Notes: a model not told the origin generated them from the letters alone. A stretch of 20,036 bases of DNA from an uncultured Elusimicrobia bacterium (GCA_937916125.1 CALGGE010000106.1:1-20036); one strand, 5' to 3'; positions 8,305 through 16,065 are shown, counted from the stretch's first letter. Numbers and translations are program-made.

Positions 8305-9501
8305 ATGTTAAAATATTCGGGCAGCGAATTATACGTTGAAAAGGTTTCTCTTTCGAAATTGGCAAAAAAGTTCGGTACGCCGCTTTATGTTTATTCCGAA
8401 GAGAAATTAGTTTCGAATTTTAAAAAATATGTTGACGGCTTTAACGATGTTGACAGCATTATTTGTTATGCAATGAAAGCAAATTCCAATGCCGAAATCT
8501 TGAAACTTTTGGCATCTTTCGGTGCCGGTGCGGATATCGTTTCCGGCGGAGAATTAAAAAAGGCATTAAATGCCGGTATAAAAGCTCAAAAGATAGTCTA
8601 TTCGGGTGTCGGTAAAACCGCACGGGAAATAGAATATGCATTAAAAAGTAATATATTGATGTTCAACGTTGAGTCTTTTGAAGAACTTGAACAGATAAAT
8701 AAAATTGCCGGCAAACTTAAAAAGAAAGCAAGAATTTCTTTCAGAGTAAATCCGGACGTTGATGCTCATACGCATAAACATATTACGACGGGGAAATTCG
8801 GCACTAAATTCGGCGTTATGTATGAAGATGCTTTCGGATTCTATAAGAAAGCCGCCGCAATGAAAAATATTGAAGTTGTCGGTATAGACAGCCATATCGG
8901 TTCACAGATACTTGATGTGAAACCGTTTAAACTTGCCGCAGAAAAAATATCAAAATTGATAGATAAGCTTGAAACCGTCGGGATAAACATTCGTTACATA
9001 GATATCGGCGGAGGTTTGGGAATAAAATATAAAAAAGAAGATAAACCTCAAACCCCCGCAGATTTAAAGAAGATTGTTATGTCTGTTTATTCAAAATATA
9101 AAGATAAAACCATAATCGTTGAGCCGGGGCGTTCCGTCGTCGGTGATGCAGGAATTATTTTGGGACAGGTTATTTACGGAAAGACTACGGGAACTAAAAG
9201 TTTTATTATAACAAATATCGGAATGAACGATTTGATAAGACCTGCATTATATGACGCATATCATAACGTTCTTCCCGTAAAAAAATCTTCAAAGAAACAA
9301 AAAGTTGTCGATATAGTAGGTCCGATATGCGAATCCGATGATTTTATTGCAAAGGACAGAAAGTTCCCTATATTGGAGCAGGGTGAATATATTGTCGTTG
9401 AATGTGCCGGAGCATACGGCAGAGCAATGGCAAGCGAATATAATTCACGACAAATTGCTCCTGAAATTTTGGTAAAAGGGACAAAAATAAATAAAATATA
9501 A
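8305..9501 (+). CDS. lysA: Diaminopimelate decarboxylase
   Basis: This enzyme decarboxylates meso-diaminopimelate to L-lysine, the last step of lysine synthesis, using pyridoxal phosphate. From ATG 8305 the protein has 398 residues, the usual size. It shows FGTPLYVY at 23-30, the PLP lysine Lys58 in YAMKAN, and SGGEL. Further motifs are GIDSHIGSQ, IDIGGGLGI (phosphate binding), EPGRSVVGDAG, GPICESDDF with the catalytic Cys, and the C-terminal CAGAYGRAMASEYNSR. The frame is open back to a TTG at 8236, but the promoter at 8257-8285 and GAGGG at 8297-8301 favour 8305. dapA follows 17 nt later. Confidence 0.95.
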   Translation: MLKYSGSELYVEKVSLSKLAKKFGTPLYVYSEEKLVSNFKKYVDGFNDVDSIICYAMKANSNAEILKLLASFGAGADIVSGGELKKALNAGIKAQKIVYSGVGKTAREIEYALKSNILMFNVESFEELEQINKIAGKLKKKARISFRVNPDVDAHTHKHITTGKFGTKFGVMYEDAFGFYKKAAAMKNIEVVGIDSHIGSQILDVKPFKLAAEKISKLIDKLETVGINIRYIDIGGGLGIKYKKEDKPQTPADLKKIVMSVYSKYKDKTIIVEPGRSVVGDAGIILGQVIYGKTTGTKSFIITNIGMNDLIRPALYDAYHNVLPVKKSSKKQKVVDIVGPICESDDFIAKDRKFPILEQGEYIVVECAGAYGRAMASEYNSRQIAPEILVKGTKINKI

Positions 9502-9518
9502 AATTAAGAGAGGCAAAA

Positions 9519-10391
9519 ATGTTTTCAGGCAGTTACACAGCAATCATCACACCGTTAAAAAATAACAAAGTCGATTACGATGCTTACAAAAAAATAATTG
9601 ATATGCAGATAGAAGCGGGAATTACCGGTATAGTTCCGTGCGGTTCTACCGGAGAATCTGCAACGTTATCACACGAAGAACACGATGAAGTTATAAAAAA
9701 AGCCGTTGAATTTGCAAACGGCAAATTAAAAGTTATTGCGGGAACCGGTTCTAACTCCACGGCGGAAGCAATAAGACTTTCCAAACATGCTCAAGAAGTC
9801 GGCTGTGACGGAGTATTGCTTGTTGCTCCTTACTACAATAAACCTACACAGAAAGGTTTATATTTTCATTATAAAGAAATTGCAAATGCTATAAAAATTC
9901 CTGTTGTTTTGTACAATATTCAGGGAAGATCTGCAGTAAATATCGAACCTAAAACAATTGCACAGCTTGCAAATGACTGCAAAAATATTGTTGCGGTAAA
10001 AGAAGCTTCAGGTTCTTTAGATCAAATGTCTCAAGTAAAGCTCCTTGCTCCGAATATTGATTTAATTTCAGGAGATGATGCTTTAACCGTTCCTGTAATG
10101 TCCATCGGCGGAACGGGTGTAATATCCGTCCTTTCAAACATATTGCCTAAAGTTGTTGCCGATTTGGTAAATGCAATGGCAGACAAACAATACGATAAAG
10201 CAAGAGAAATTCATTTCAAATGGCTTCCTTTGATAAAAGCAATGTTTATGGAAACAAATCCTATCCCCGTAAAAACTGCAATGGCTTTGATGGGAATTTG
10301 TTCCGACGAAATGAGACTTCCCATGTGTTCAATGAGCGAAGCTCACATTAACGATTTAAAGAATATATTGAAACAATATAATCTTATCTAA
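9519..10391 (+). CDS. dapA: 4-hydroxy-tetrahydrodipicolinate synthase
   Basis: DapA condenses pyruvate with aspartate semialdehyde, the entry step to diaminopimelate and lysine. It is a TIM-barrel aldolase of 290 residues. Key residues are Thr44 in CGSTGES, Tyr132 in LYNIQGRS and the Schiff-base Lys161 in VAVKEASG; GGTGVISV is also present. The usual YNVPGRT reads YNIQGRS, which keeps the catalytic Tyr and Arg. AGAGAGG lies 7 nt before ATG 9519. It is directly downstream of lysA, and the next gene begins at the base after its stop codon, so all three are probably co-transcribed. Confidence 0.95.
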   Translation: MFSGSYTAIITPLKNNKVDYDAYKKIIDMQIEAGITGIVPCGSTGESATLSHEEHDEVIKKAVEFANGKLKVIAGTGSNSTAEAIRLSKHAQEVGCDGVLLVAPYYNKPTQKGLYFHYKEIANAIKIPVVLYNIQGRSAVNIEPKTIAQLANDCKNIVAVKEASGSLDQMSQVKLLAPNIDLISGDDALTVPVMSIGGTGVISVLSNILPKVVADLVNAMADKQYDKAREIHFKWLPLIKAMFMETNPIPVKTAMALMGICSDEMRLPMCSMSEAHINDLKNILKQYNLI

Positions 10392-11492
10392 ATGGAAAAT
10401 TTTTCTTCCATACATCCGAACATCCATACATCCAAACATCTGCAAAATTCGCCAAAGCGAATTTTGCTTACGGGTGGTGCGGGGTTCTTTGGCTCGATAC
10501 TGAAAGAAGAATTATTGAAACAAGGTTATATATGTGTTTCAATAGATTTAAAACCTGATACATATCAGCATAAAAATTTTACTGCCATACGGGGCGATAT
10601 AAGAAATATCAATTTATTGGATAAAATATTTTCCGAATATAAATTTGATGCGGTATTTCATTGTGCTGCATTGCTTGCTCATGTCAGAAAAGATTTAAAA
10701 AATCTTTGGACGTCAAATGTTGACGGTACTAAAAACGTTGCGGAATTATGCAAAAAACACAAAGTAAATAAAATTATTTTTATTTCTTCCAATTGTCTTT
10801 GGGCAAAAAATTTTAATAAACCTGTTAAAGAAACGGAAATTCCCGAGCCGGCGGAAATATACGGAAAATCCAAATGGGAAGGCGAAAATATTTTGATGTC
10901 ATATAAGAATACGGATTTGAAAGCCGTAATATTTCGTTGTCCTACCATTATGGACGAGGGCAGGCTGGGGCTTTTGGGAATTTTATTTGAATTTATTGAT
11001 GAAAATAGAAAGTTGTGGATGGTAGGTAATGGTAACAACAGGTATCAGTTTGTTTACGGTAAAGATTTGATAACGGCATGTATAAAAGCACTTTCATACG
11101 ATAAGTCGGATATTTTTAATATCGGTTCGGATAACGTTAAAACATTTAATGAAGTTTATCAATATGTTATAGATAAATCGAAATCAAAATCCAAACTCGT
11201 ACATTTGCCTAAATGGTTTATGGTATTGGGAATGAAAATTTGTTTTTTTCTCGGTATTTCGCCTCTCGGACCATACCAGTATAAAATGATTGCCGAAAGT
11301 TTCATATTCGACACGAATCATATCAAAAAGGAACTGGGTTTTGTGCCGACTAAAACAAATGAAGAAATGCTTTTAACGGCTTATGAATATTTTCATAAAA
11401 ATAAAGAAGAGATTCTAAACAGAAAAAATGTCTCCGCACATAAATCCGTAGCAAAGATGGGGATAATCCGAATAATAAAATTCTTTTCTTAA
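10392..11492 (+). CDS. NAD-dependent epimerase/dehydratase (extended SDR)
   Basis: This is an extended short-chain dehydrogenase of the nucleotide-sugar epimerase type. The Rossmann motif GGAGFFG is at residues 28-34. GDIRN and HCAALLAH follow the NAD site, with the catalytic pair Tyr157 and Lys161 in YGKSK. The substrate is unknown; the adjacent membrane glycosyltransferase suggests cell-surface sugars. A hydrophobic stretch at ~276-295 could touch the membrane. The start is odd. Family members begin almost directly with KRILLTGG, but here about 22 residues precede it, encoded by an octamer array and a hairpin. No other in-frame ATG exists before the Rossmann motif. There is no Shine-Dalgarno sequence, and the ATG abuts the dapA stop, so translation probably depends on coupling. 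Confidence 0.85.
   Translation: MENFSSIHPNIHTSKHLQNSPKRILLTGGAGFFGSILKEELLKQGYICVSIDLKPDTYQHKNFTAIRGDIRNINLLDKIFSEYKFDAVFHCAALLAHVRKDLKNLWTSNVDGTKNVAELCKKHKVNKIIFISSNCLWAKNFNKPVKETEIPEPAEIYGKSKWEGENILMSYKNTDLKAVIFRCPTIMDEGRLGLLGILFEFIDENRKLWMVGNGNNRYQFVYGKDLITACIKALSYDKSDIFNIGSDNVKTFNEVYQYVIDKSKSKSKLVHLPKWFMVLGMKICFFLGISPLGPYQYKMIAESFIFDTNHIKKELGFVPTKTNEEMLLTAYEYFHKNKEEILNRKNVSAHKSVAKMGIIRIIKFFS
10405..10440 (+). repeat. Degenerate octamer array CATCCNWA inside the epimerase N-terminus
   Basis: About four and a half tandem octamers lie here: CTTCCATA, CATCCGAA, CATCCATA, CATCCAAA and CATC. They lie just after the start codon, read through in frame, and encode a low-complexity Ile-His-Pro / Thr-Ser-Lys peptide that no SDR enzyme needs. 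It resembles in style, but not in sequence, the heptamer and octamer arrays further downstream. Confidence 0.75.
10442..10467. repeat. Perfect 11-bp hairpin with CAAA loop within coding sequence
   Basis: Arms GCAAAATTCGC (10442-10452) and GCGAATTTTGC (10457-10467) pair perfectly around the loop CAAA. The hairpin directly follows the octamer array and its right arm encodes the start of the KRILLTGG strand. It looks like a small palindromic element that has become part of the gene's 5' end. It could also affect translation of this gene, which has no Shine-Dalgarno site. Confidence 0.7.
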
Positions 11493-11508
11493 AATAATTT
11501 TATTATTC
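11470..11508. other. AT-rich hairpin spanning the epimerase stop codon
   Basis: A 13-bp stem forms between 11470-11482 and 11496-11508, all A-T except the closing G-C pair, with a 13-nt loop that contains most of the TAA stop. It might slow or end transcription, but it lacks a GC-rich stem and a following U tract, so it is not called a terminator. Confidence 0.4.
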
Positions 11509-11573
11509 TCGCAGTTGTCGTTGCCGTTGTCGTTCGCCGTTCATTGTACATTGTACATTATACATTGCCGTTC
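11509..11573 (+). repeat. Composite repeat, site 1 (GTCGTTGCC linker plus TACATTR heptamers)
   Basis: A linker made of GTTGTCGTTGCC-like units (11511-11540) is followed by the heptamer run CATTGTA, CATTGTA, CATTATA, CATTG (11542-11567) and a closing GCCGTTCC. It ends 11 nt before the glycosyltransferase ATG and occupies the place where a Shine-Dalgarno sequence would be expected. Three more composites with the same parts, all in the same orientation, occur at 12120-12342, 13256-13510 and 17493-17723. Confidence 0.85.
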
Positions 11574-11584
11574 CTTAAAATAAA

Positions 11585-13186
11585 ATGTTCAAAAATAAAA
11601 ATAATATTTTACTATACTTAATATTTGCGGTATACGCCTGCTTGACATTTGTTATAGGGCTTAATCACGAGCCGTGGCTGGATGAGGCACAGAGCTGGCT
11701 TATTGCGAGAGATTGCAGTTTTTTTGACATAATGTTCACGCGGTGTTCTTATGAGGGAACGCCTTTTTTGTGGTTTTATATTTTAAAAGTTTTTATTCTG
11801 CTCGGTTGGAGTTACGAATATATTTTTGTAATTTCTTGGCTGTTTGCTTGTTTAGGCGTTTATCTGTTTATATTTAAATCAAATTTTTCTACAATATTTA
11901 AAATAACAATCCCTTTTACTTTTTATATTTTTTATCAGTATAGTATTATTGCAAGACCATATTGCTTAATATTCCCTGCCCTCTGTCTGATTGCGATATT
12001 TTATAACAAAAGGTTTGAACGACCATTTTTATATTGTGGATTTCTGGTCATTCTTGCAAGCATCCATGCTTATGCATTTGTTGTTGCATTCATACTATTA
12101 TGTTTCTATATCTATGATGTTGCCGTATCTCGTCGTTCCCGTTCCGTCTGTCATTCCCGAGCGTCTTTGTCGGGAATCTCGTCGTTGCCGTTCATTGTAC
12201 ATTGTACATCATACATTGTACATTTCCGTTCTAAACTTTTCAACTTTTCAACTCTTCAACTGTTCAACTGTCGTCGTTCCGTCGTTCATTATACATTGTA
12301 CATTGTACATTATACATTATACATTGCCATTGCCGTTCTCTGTTTCGCCTTTATCGCTTTCATCAGTATGAAAAATCCCGATTGTGATTACGTGCAGAAA
12401 AATGTTTTTCTGGATGGCAATATCTTTGAAAAAATTATTTCGGCTTTATTGAGAGGCTATTTTAATTTGGATTCTTTTTTCTCGTTTTTATCGGCAATAA
12501 TTATGGTTCCTGCATTATATTATTTATCGATAAAAACTTTTTGCGTAACAAAAAAACAAATAATATATTTCGTTATGTTGAATTTTGCCGTGTATGCTTC
12601 AATGATTGTTGTAAATTTTTACGACTGGCATTTGGGTGTAATTTTATTTACACTGTTTTTCTCTGTTTGGATATTGAAAAACGTAAATAATATACAGCTT
12701 TCATTTAAAAATAATACGTTGTTTTATATTGTTTGTTTAACGGTGATATTTGCACAGATTTTCTTTTCTGTAAAAAATTCTTACTTTGAAATTTATAAAG
12801 AATACGACGGGGCAAAGACGACGGCTAATTACATAAAAGAAAATAATTTTGAAAAAGAAAAAATTATAGGTTTGGCAGCGAGAGTTTCCGCCGTTCAGCC
12901 GTATTTTAAACAAAATATTTTTGTTAATAAATCTTCGTCTTATTATCATTGGAGTAAACGGGGCTTTTTGGACGAGCTGGCAAATACAAAAAAACTGTTG
13001 CCGAATGCCAATGTTTTTGTTGTTGATGAAGATATGCTGAAAGCGATTCTTTTTGAAGATATAATTAAATATGTCGAAGGAAATTTCCATGAAGATATAA
13101 CGGTTAAATCCGATATGTATATTAAGGGCAGAAAATTCCCGTCGTCAACAACTTATCACATTTTTGTAAGAAACGAAAAATTGTAA
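11585..13186 (+). CDS. GT39/ArnT-like membrane glycosyltransferase with repeat insertion
   Basis: This is a 533-residue polytopic membrane protein resembling the GT-C glycosyltransferases (protein O-mannosyltransferase / ArnT type), which use lipid-linked sugars outside the inner membrane. The first TM helix (~9-27) is followed by HEPWLDEAQSW at 28-38 with the Asp-Glu pair typical of the first periplasmic loop. YEGTPFLWF and ARPYCLIFP come after, then several more helices and a soluble C-terminal domain from ~415. Residues ~179-249 do not look like the rest: they are encoded by composite repeats and include 7-residue periodic peptides (YIVHYTL-like). Removing exactly 70 codons would rejoin two hydrophobic halves. 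There is no Shine-Dalgarno before ATG 11585. It is cotranscribed at most with the epimerase and ends in a terminator. Acceptor and donor are unknown. Confidence 0.72.
   Translation: MFKNKNNILLYLIFAVYACLTFVIGLNHEPWLDEAQSWLIARDCSFFDIMFTRCSYEGTPFLWFYILKVFILLGWSYEYIFVISWLFACLGVYLFIFKSNFSTIFKITIPFTFYIFYQYSIIARPYCLIFPALCLIAIFYNKRFERPFLYCGFLVILASIHAYAFVVAFILLCFYIYDVAVSRRSRSVCHSRASLSGISSLPFIVHCTSYIVHFRSKLFNFSTLQLFNCRRSVVHYTLYIVHYTLYIAIAVLCFAFIAFISMKNPDCDYVQKNVFLDGNIFEKIISALLRGYFNLDSFFSFLSAIIMVPALYYLSIKTFCVTKKQIIYFVMLNFAVYASMIVVNFYDWHLGVILFTLFFSVWILKNVNNIQLSFKNNTLFYIVCLTVIFAQIFFSVKNSYFEIYKEYDGAKTTANYIKENNFEKEKIIGLAARVSAVQPYFKQNIFVNKSSSYYHWSKRGFLDELANTKKLLPNANVFVVDEDMLKAILFEDIIKYVEGNFHEDITVKSDMYIKGRKFPSSTTYHIFVRNEKL
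12120..12342 (+). repeat. Composite repeat, site 2: in-frame insertion in glycosyltransferase gene
   Basis: In order: a palindromic TGTCATTCCCGA...TCGGGAATC module (12149-12178, arms ATTCCCGA and TCGGGAAT), a linker, heptamers (12193-12224), TWTTCAAC-type octamers (12236-12269), a linker, and heptamers (12288-12325). The near-identical words TTGCCGTATCTCG at 12120-12132 and TTGCCGTTCTCTG at 12330-12342 flank it, exactly 210 nt (70 codons) apart. The reading frame runs through without a stop. The flank word is also part of the repeat's own linker, so it is not proof of a target-site duplication. Confidence 0.85.
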
Positions 13187-13205
13187 TTTACAATTTGTTT
13201 TTTTT
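13178..13205 (+). terminator. Intrinsic terminator after the glycosyltransferase gene
   Basis: Arms AAATTGTA (13178-13185) and TACAATTT (13189-13196) form an 8-bp AT-only stem with a 3-nt loop. G and eight T follow at 13197-13205. The left arm contains most of the TAA stop codon. The stem is weak in GC, but the U tract is strong, and a new promoter overlaps it. Confidence 0.55.
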
Positions 13206-13215
13206 AAGATATAAT
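13187..13215 (+). promoter_or_regulatory. sigma70-like promoter for dapB
   Basis: TTTACA (5 of 6) at 13187-13192 and a perfect TATAAT at 13210-13215 are spaced by 17 nt. The promoter overlaps the terminator of the upstream gene. Transcription would begin near 13222, giving a dapB leader of about 310 nt that consists largely of repeats. Confidence 0.65.
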
Positions 13216-13255
13216 ACTAAACATATTCATTATACATTTTATATTTTATAAATTT

Positions 13256-13510
13256 GTCATCTTGAGCTTCATAAATGCGAAGCATTTATGAAGTCGAAAG
13301 ATCTTGCAGTTGTAGGTTGTTGTCGTTGTCGTTGAAACTTTTCAACTTTTCAACTATTCAACTATTCAACTGTCGTTGCCGTTCATTATACATTGTATAT
13401 TATACATTATACATTGCCGTTCGCCGTTCATTATACATTGTACATTGTACATTATACATTATACATTGCCGTTCGCCGTTCATTATACATTGTACATTAT
13501 ACATTGCCGT
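13256..13510 (+). repeat. Composite repeat, site 3: dapB leader
   Basis: It starts with a TGTCATCTTGAGC...GAAAGATCTT module (13256-13304) whose middle is a perfect 12-bp hairpin with a GAA loop (arms 13267-13278 and 13282-13293). A GTTGTCGTT linker follows, then TWTTCAAC octamers (13337-13371). Three heptamer runs (13384-13416, 13429-13468, 13480-13506) are separated by GCCGTTCGCCGTTC. It ends 21 nt before the dapB ATG and fills the 345-nt gap between genes. Small reading frames here, for example the one extending dapB upstream to 13376, are only repeat translation. Confidence 0.9.
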
Positions 13511-13531
13511 CTAAAGTTTTCGGAGGAAAAA

Positions 13532-14308
13532 ATGATTAGAATTGTAGTTTGTGGAGCATGTGGCAGGATGGGTAGTGCCATAATCAATATGGCAAAGCAA
13601 GATAAAGATTTTAATATTATTGCAGGAACAGAAATTGACACTTCTCCTTCCATAGGAAACAAGAATCCTTTAATAGTAAAATCTTCGGAAATGGAATCCG
13701 TCGTAAATGCAGGTGATATAATAATAGATTTTACCATAGCATCAAATACTATGAACAATGTAGAAATCGCTCTTAAGAAAAATGCCAAACTTGTTATCGG
13801 TACTACAGGTTTAACCGAAGAAAATAAAGAAGTTTTAAAGAAAGCAGGGGAGAAAATTGCAATAGTTTTTGCACCGAATATGTCAACCGGAATAAATTTG
13901 TTGATAGATATAGTGGAAAATTTAGCACGAAAAATTCCCGATTACGATACGGAAATTGTGGAAATTCATCATAATAAAAAGAAAGATTCTCCTTCCGGAA
14001 CGGCAATAAGGTTGGCTGAGGCTGTTGCCGCAGGACATAACAAAAATTTTAAAGATGTCGGCGTTTTTGGCAGACATGGTGCACAAACTCTCAGAAACCC
14101 CGAAGAAATCGGCGTTCATGCCGTCAGGGGCGGGGATGTTTGCGGGGATCATACGATATATTTTGCCGGAACGGGAGAAGTAATAGAAATATCCCACAGA
14201 GCCACTTCGAGAGACAGTCTTGTCTCGGGTGCGTTAAGAGCCGCAAAATGGGTTGCCGATAAGTCGGCAGGATTATACGATATGAGAGATGTTTTAGGAC
14301 TAAAATAA
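13532..14308 (+). CDS. dapB: 4-hydroxy-tetrahydrodipicolinate reductase
   Basis: DapB reduces the DapA product with NAD(P)H to tetrahydrodipicolinate, on the way to diaminopimelate for peptidoglycan and lysine. The nucleotide-binding loop GACGRMG is at residues 8-14, GTTGL at 90-94, and the family signature EIVEIHHNKKKDSPSGTA at 141-158 with the catalytic His pair and Lys. The C-terminal HRATSRDSLVSGALRAAKW is also typical. It has 258 residues, a normal length. The start is ATG 13532, with GGAGGA at 13522-13527. An open frame continues upstream to 13376 but encodes only repeat peptide and lacks a ribosome site there. It is separated from lysA-dapA by two sugar genes and has its own promoter. 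Confidence 0.95.
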   Translation: MIRIVVCGACGRMGSAIINMAKQDKDFNIIAGTEIDTSPSIGNKNPLIVKSSEMESVVNAGDIIIDFTIASNTMNNVEIALKKNAKLVIGTTGLTEENKEVLKKAGEKIAIVFAPNMSTGINLLIDIVENLARKIPDYDTEIVEIHHNKKKDSPSGTAIRLAEAVAAGHNKNFKDVGVFGRHGAQTLRNPEEIGVHAVRGGDVCGDHTIYFAGTGEVIEISHRATSRDSLVSGALRAAKWVADKSAGLYDMRDVLGLK

Positions 14309-14330
14309 TCGAAACTTAAGGGGCTTATTA

Positions 14331-14810
14331 ATGAAAATAAAAAAATTGTTCGGTTGTATTTTGGCGTTGTGTTTTGTTTTTGCGGGCGTAAATATTTTTG
14401 CCGACGTCAATAATAACAAAGAAGTAAATATTGAAGAACTTGCAAAACAGCTTGGCAATCACAGTCTGCTTGTTTATCAAAAAGGGCAAATTTCTTTTCA
14501 GGATGAACACGGAATACAACCGTTATTAATTCAAATAGAAAAAAAAGGACTTAAAAAGGCAATAGTCGTAGATAAAGTTATCGGTAAGGCAGCAGCACTT
14601 CTTATGGTTTACGGTAAAGTAAACCGTGTCCATACAGATATTATCGCAAAAGATGCAATAACTGTTTTTGAAAAACATAAAATAAAATTTTCTTATAACA
14701 AAAAAGTCGATTATATTTTAAATGTAAAAAAAGACGGTCTCTGTCCTATGGAACAAAAAGTTAAAGATACCGATAGCCCGAAAAAGGCTTATAAAATTTT
14801 TGCGAAATAA
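14331..14810 (+). CDS. Exported DUF1893 (TM1506-like) protein
   Basis: Residues 36-140 match the DUF1893 family, known structurally from TM1506, which has a deaminase-like fold and no firmly known function. Recognisable blocks are HSLLVYQKGQ, GIQPLLIQIE, DKVIGKAAALLMVYG and the final GLCPMEQKV with its conserved Cys-Pro-Met-Glu. Residues 1-24 form a clear Sec signal peptide ending FA before DV, so this copy should be periplasmic, whereas the family is generally regarded as cytosolic. AAGGGG precedes ATG 14331. It sits 22 nt after dapB and 28 nt before a Tat-exported oxidoreductase, suggesting a role in the same envelope redox module; that role is inferred only from position. Confidence 0.8.
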   Translation: MKIKKLFGCILALCFVFAGVNIFADVNNNKEVNIEELAKQLGNHSLLVYQKGQISFQDEHGIQPLLIQIEKKGLKKAIVVDKVIGKAAALLMVYGKVNRVHTDIIAKDAITVFEKHKIKFSYNKKVDYILNVKKDGLCPMEQKVKDTDSPKKAYKIFAK

Positions 14811-14838
14811 AAATAATAAAAAACATGGAGGGTTTTTT

Positions 14839-16065
14839 ATGAACAGAAGGCAATTTTTAAAATCTGCTCTATTTACAACGGTAGGGGCTTTTATTCTTAA
14901 AACAACAAAGGTTATAGCGACTGAAACAAAGAAAATTATCGAAAAGGTCTCAACAAAAAAATACAAAAACATTAATACATCCGTAATCGGCTTCGGGCTT
15001 ATGAGATTACCGCAAAAAAACGGAGAAATAGATATTGCAAAAGTGCAGGAAATGGTTGATTATGCAATGGAACACGGCATCAACTATTATGATACGGCAT
15101 GGTATTATCACGGCGGTAAATCCGAACTTGCCGCAGGAAAAGTATTAAAAAAATATCCGAGAAACAGTTACTATTTGGCCGATAAACTTCCTTTAAGAAT
15201 ACTCGGCGGGAAAGACCATGTTTTAAAAATTTTTGAAGAACAGTTGAAAAAATGTCAAACTGATTATTTTGATTTCTATTTGGCACATAACATAAATAAA
15301 AACGAATGGAAAATATTAAAAGAATGTAATGTTTACGAACAGCTTTCTCGGAAGAAAAAAGAAGGTAAAATAACATATTTGGGTTTTTCCATTCACGATA
15401 CGCCCGAACTTTTGGAAGAAGTGATAAAAACTTATAAATGGGATTTTGTTCAGTTGCCGATTAATCCCATAGATTGGGATATGGTTGACGCCGGGAAACA
15501 GTACGAAATAGCAACCAAAGCAGGTCTTCCCGTAGTTGTAATGAACCCTTTAAAAGGCGGACAGTTGTCTTCTCTTAATCAAAAAGCCGTTGATTTGTTA
15601 AAGAAAGAAAATCCCGATGTTTCTGCATCGTCATGGTCGTTAAGATATTCGGCTTCGCTTCCCAATGTGTTTACCGTGTTAAGCGGTATGACGTTACGCG
15701 AACATGTGGAAGATAATGTTAAAACTTTTACAAATTTTAAACCGTTAAACGAAAAAGAACGTAAAGTGTTGTCCAATGCAATAGCCGTTTATAATTCTTC
15801 GGGAGCAATTTCCTGCACTTATTGTCGGTATTGTGTAGGTTGTCCTATAGGAATAGATATTCCGAAACATTTCCTGATATATAATCAATATAAAGCCACA
15901 AACAGAAAAGACAGATTTATTATCGGTTATGAATCAATAAAATCCGAAAACAGAGCGGATAAATGTATTAATTGCGGACTTTGTAAACCGAAATGTCCTC
16001 AGAAGCTTGAGATACCTGCTTTGTTAAAGGAAGTTGCCGCACTTTATAAAGAACTGAAAGGTTGA
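14839..16065 (+). CDS. Tat-exported aldo/keto reductase with C-terminal 4Fe-4S domain
   Basis: The protein begins MNRRQFLKSALFTTVGAF, a twin-arginine signal (RRQFLK), so it should be exported folded with its cofactors. An aldo/keto reductase barrel follows from ~41: GFGLMRLP, the catalytic YYDTAWYYHGGKSE segment, a Lys in LADKLP and DFYLAHN. The C-terminal ferredoxin-like part has CTYCRYCVGCP from residue 326 and CINCGLCKPKCP from 376, fitting two 4Fe-4S clusters. It is 408 residues long. TGGAGGG lies before ATG 14839; an upstream TTG at 14800 in frame would place 13 residues before the Tat motif and overlaps the previous gene. Physiological substrate unknown. Electrons could come from the polyferredoxin encoded next, and the Tat translocase genes follow in the same cluster. 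Confidence 0.9.
   Translation: MNRRQFLKSALFTTVGAFILKTTKVIATETKKIIEKVSTKKYKNINTSVIGFGLMRLPQKNGEIDIAKVQEMVDYAMEHGINYYDTAWYYHGGKSELAAGKVLKKYPRNSYYLADKLPLRILGGKDHVLKIFEEQLKKCQTDYFDFYLAHNINKNEWKILKECNVYEQLSRKKKEGKITYLGFSIHDTPELLEEVIKTYKWDFVQLPINPIDWDMVDAGKQYEIATKAGLPVVVMNPLKGGQLSSLNQKAVDLLKKENPDVSASSWSLRYSASLPNVFTVLSGMTLREHVEDNVKTFTNFKPLNEKERKVLSNAIAVYNSSGAISCTYCRYCVGCPIGIDIPKHFLIYNQYKATNRKDRFIIGYESIKSENRADKCINCGLCKPKCPQKLEIPALLKEVAALYKELKG

Noticed and set aside
12120..12342. Insertion sequence
   Set aside because: No transposase frame and no terminal inverted repeats bounding the block; it is only repeat modules.
11991..12371. ORF of 126 codons inside the glycosyltransferase gene
   Set aside because: It is a second frame over the same repeats; the main frame has the membrane protein on both sides.
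13380..13510. CRISPR-like array
   Set aside because: Units are 7-8 nt tandem repeats without unique spacers of constant length.
13275..13514. Small ORFs upstream of dapB
   Set aside because: They consist only of heptamer and octamer repeat translation, giving 7-residue periodic peptides, with no start signals.
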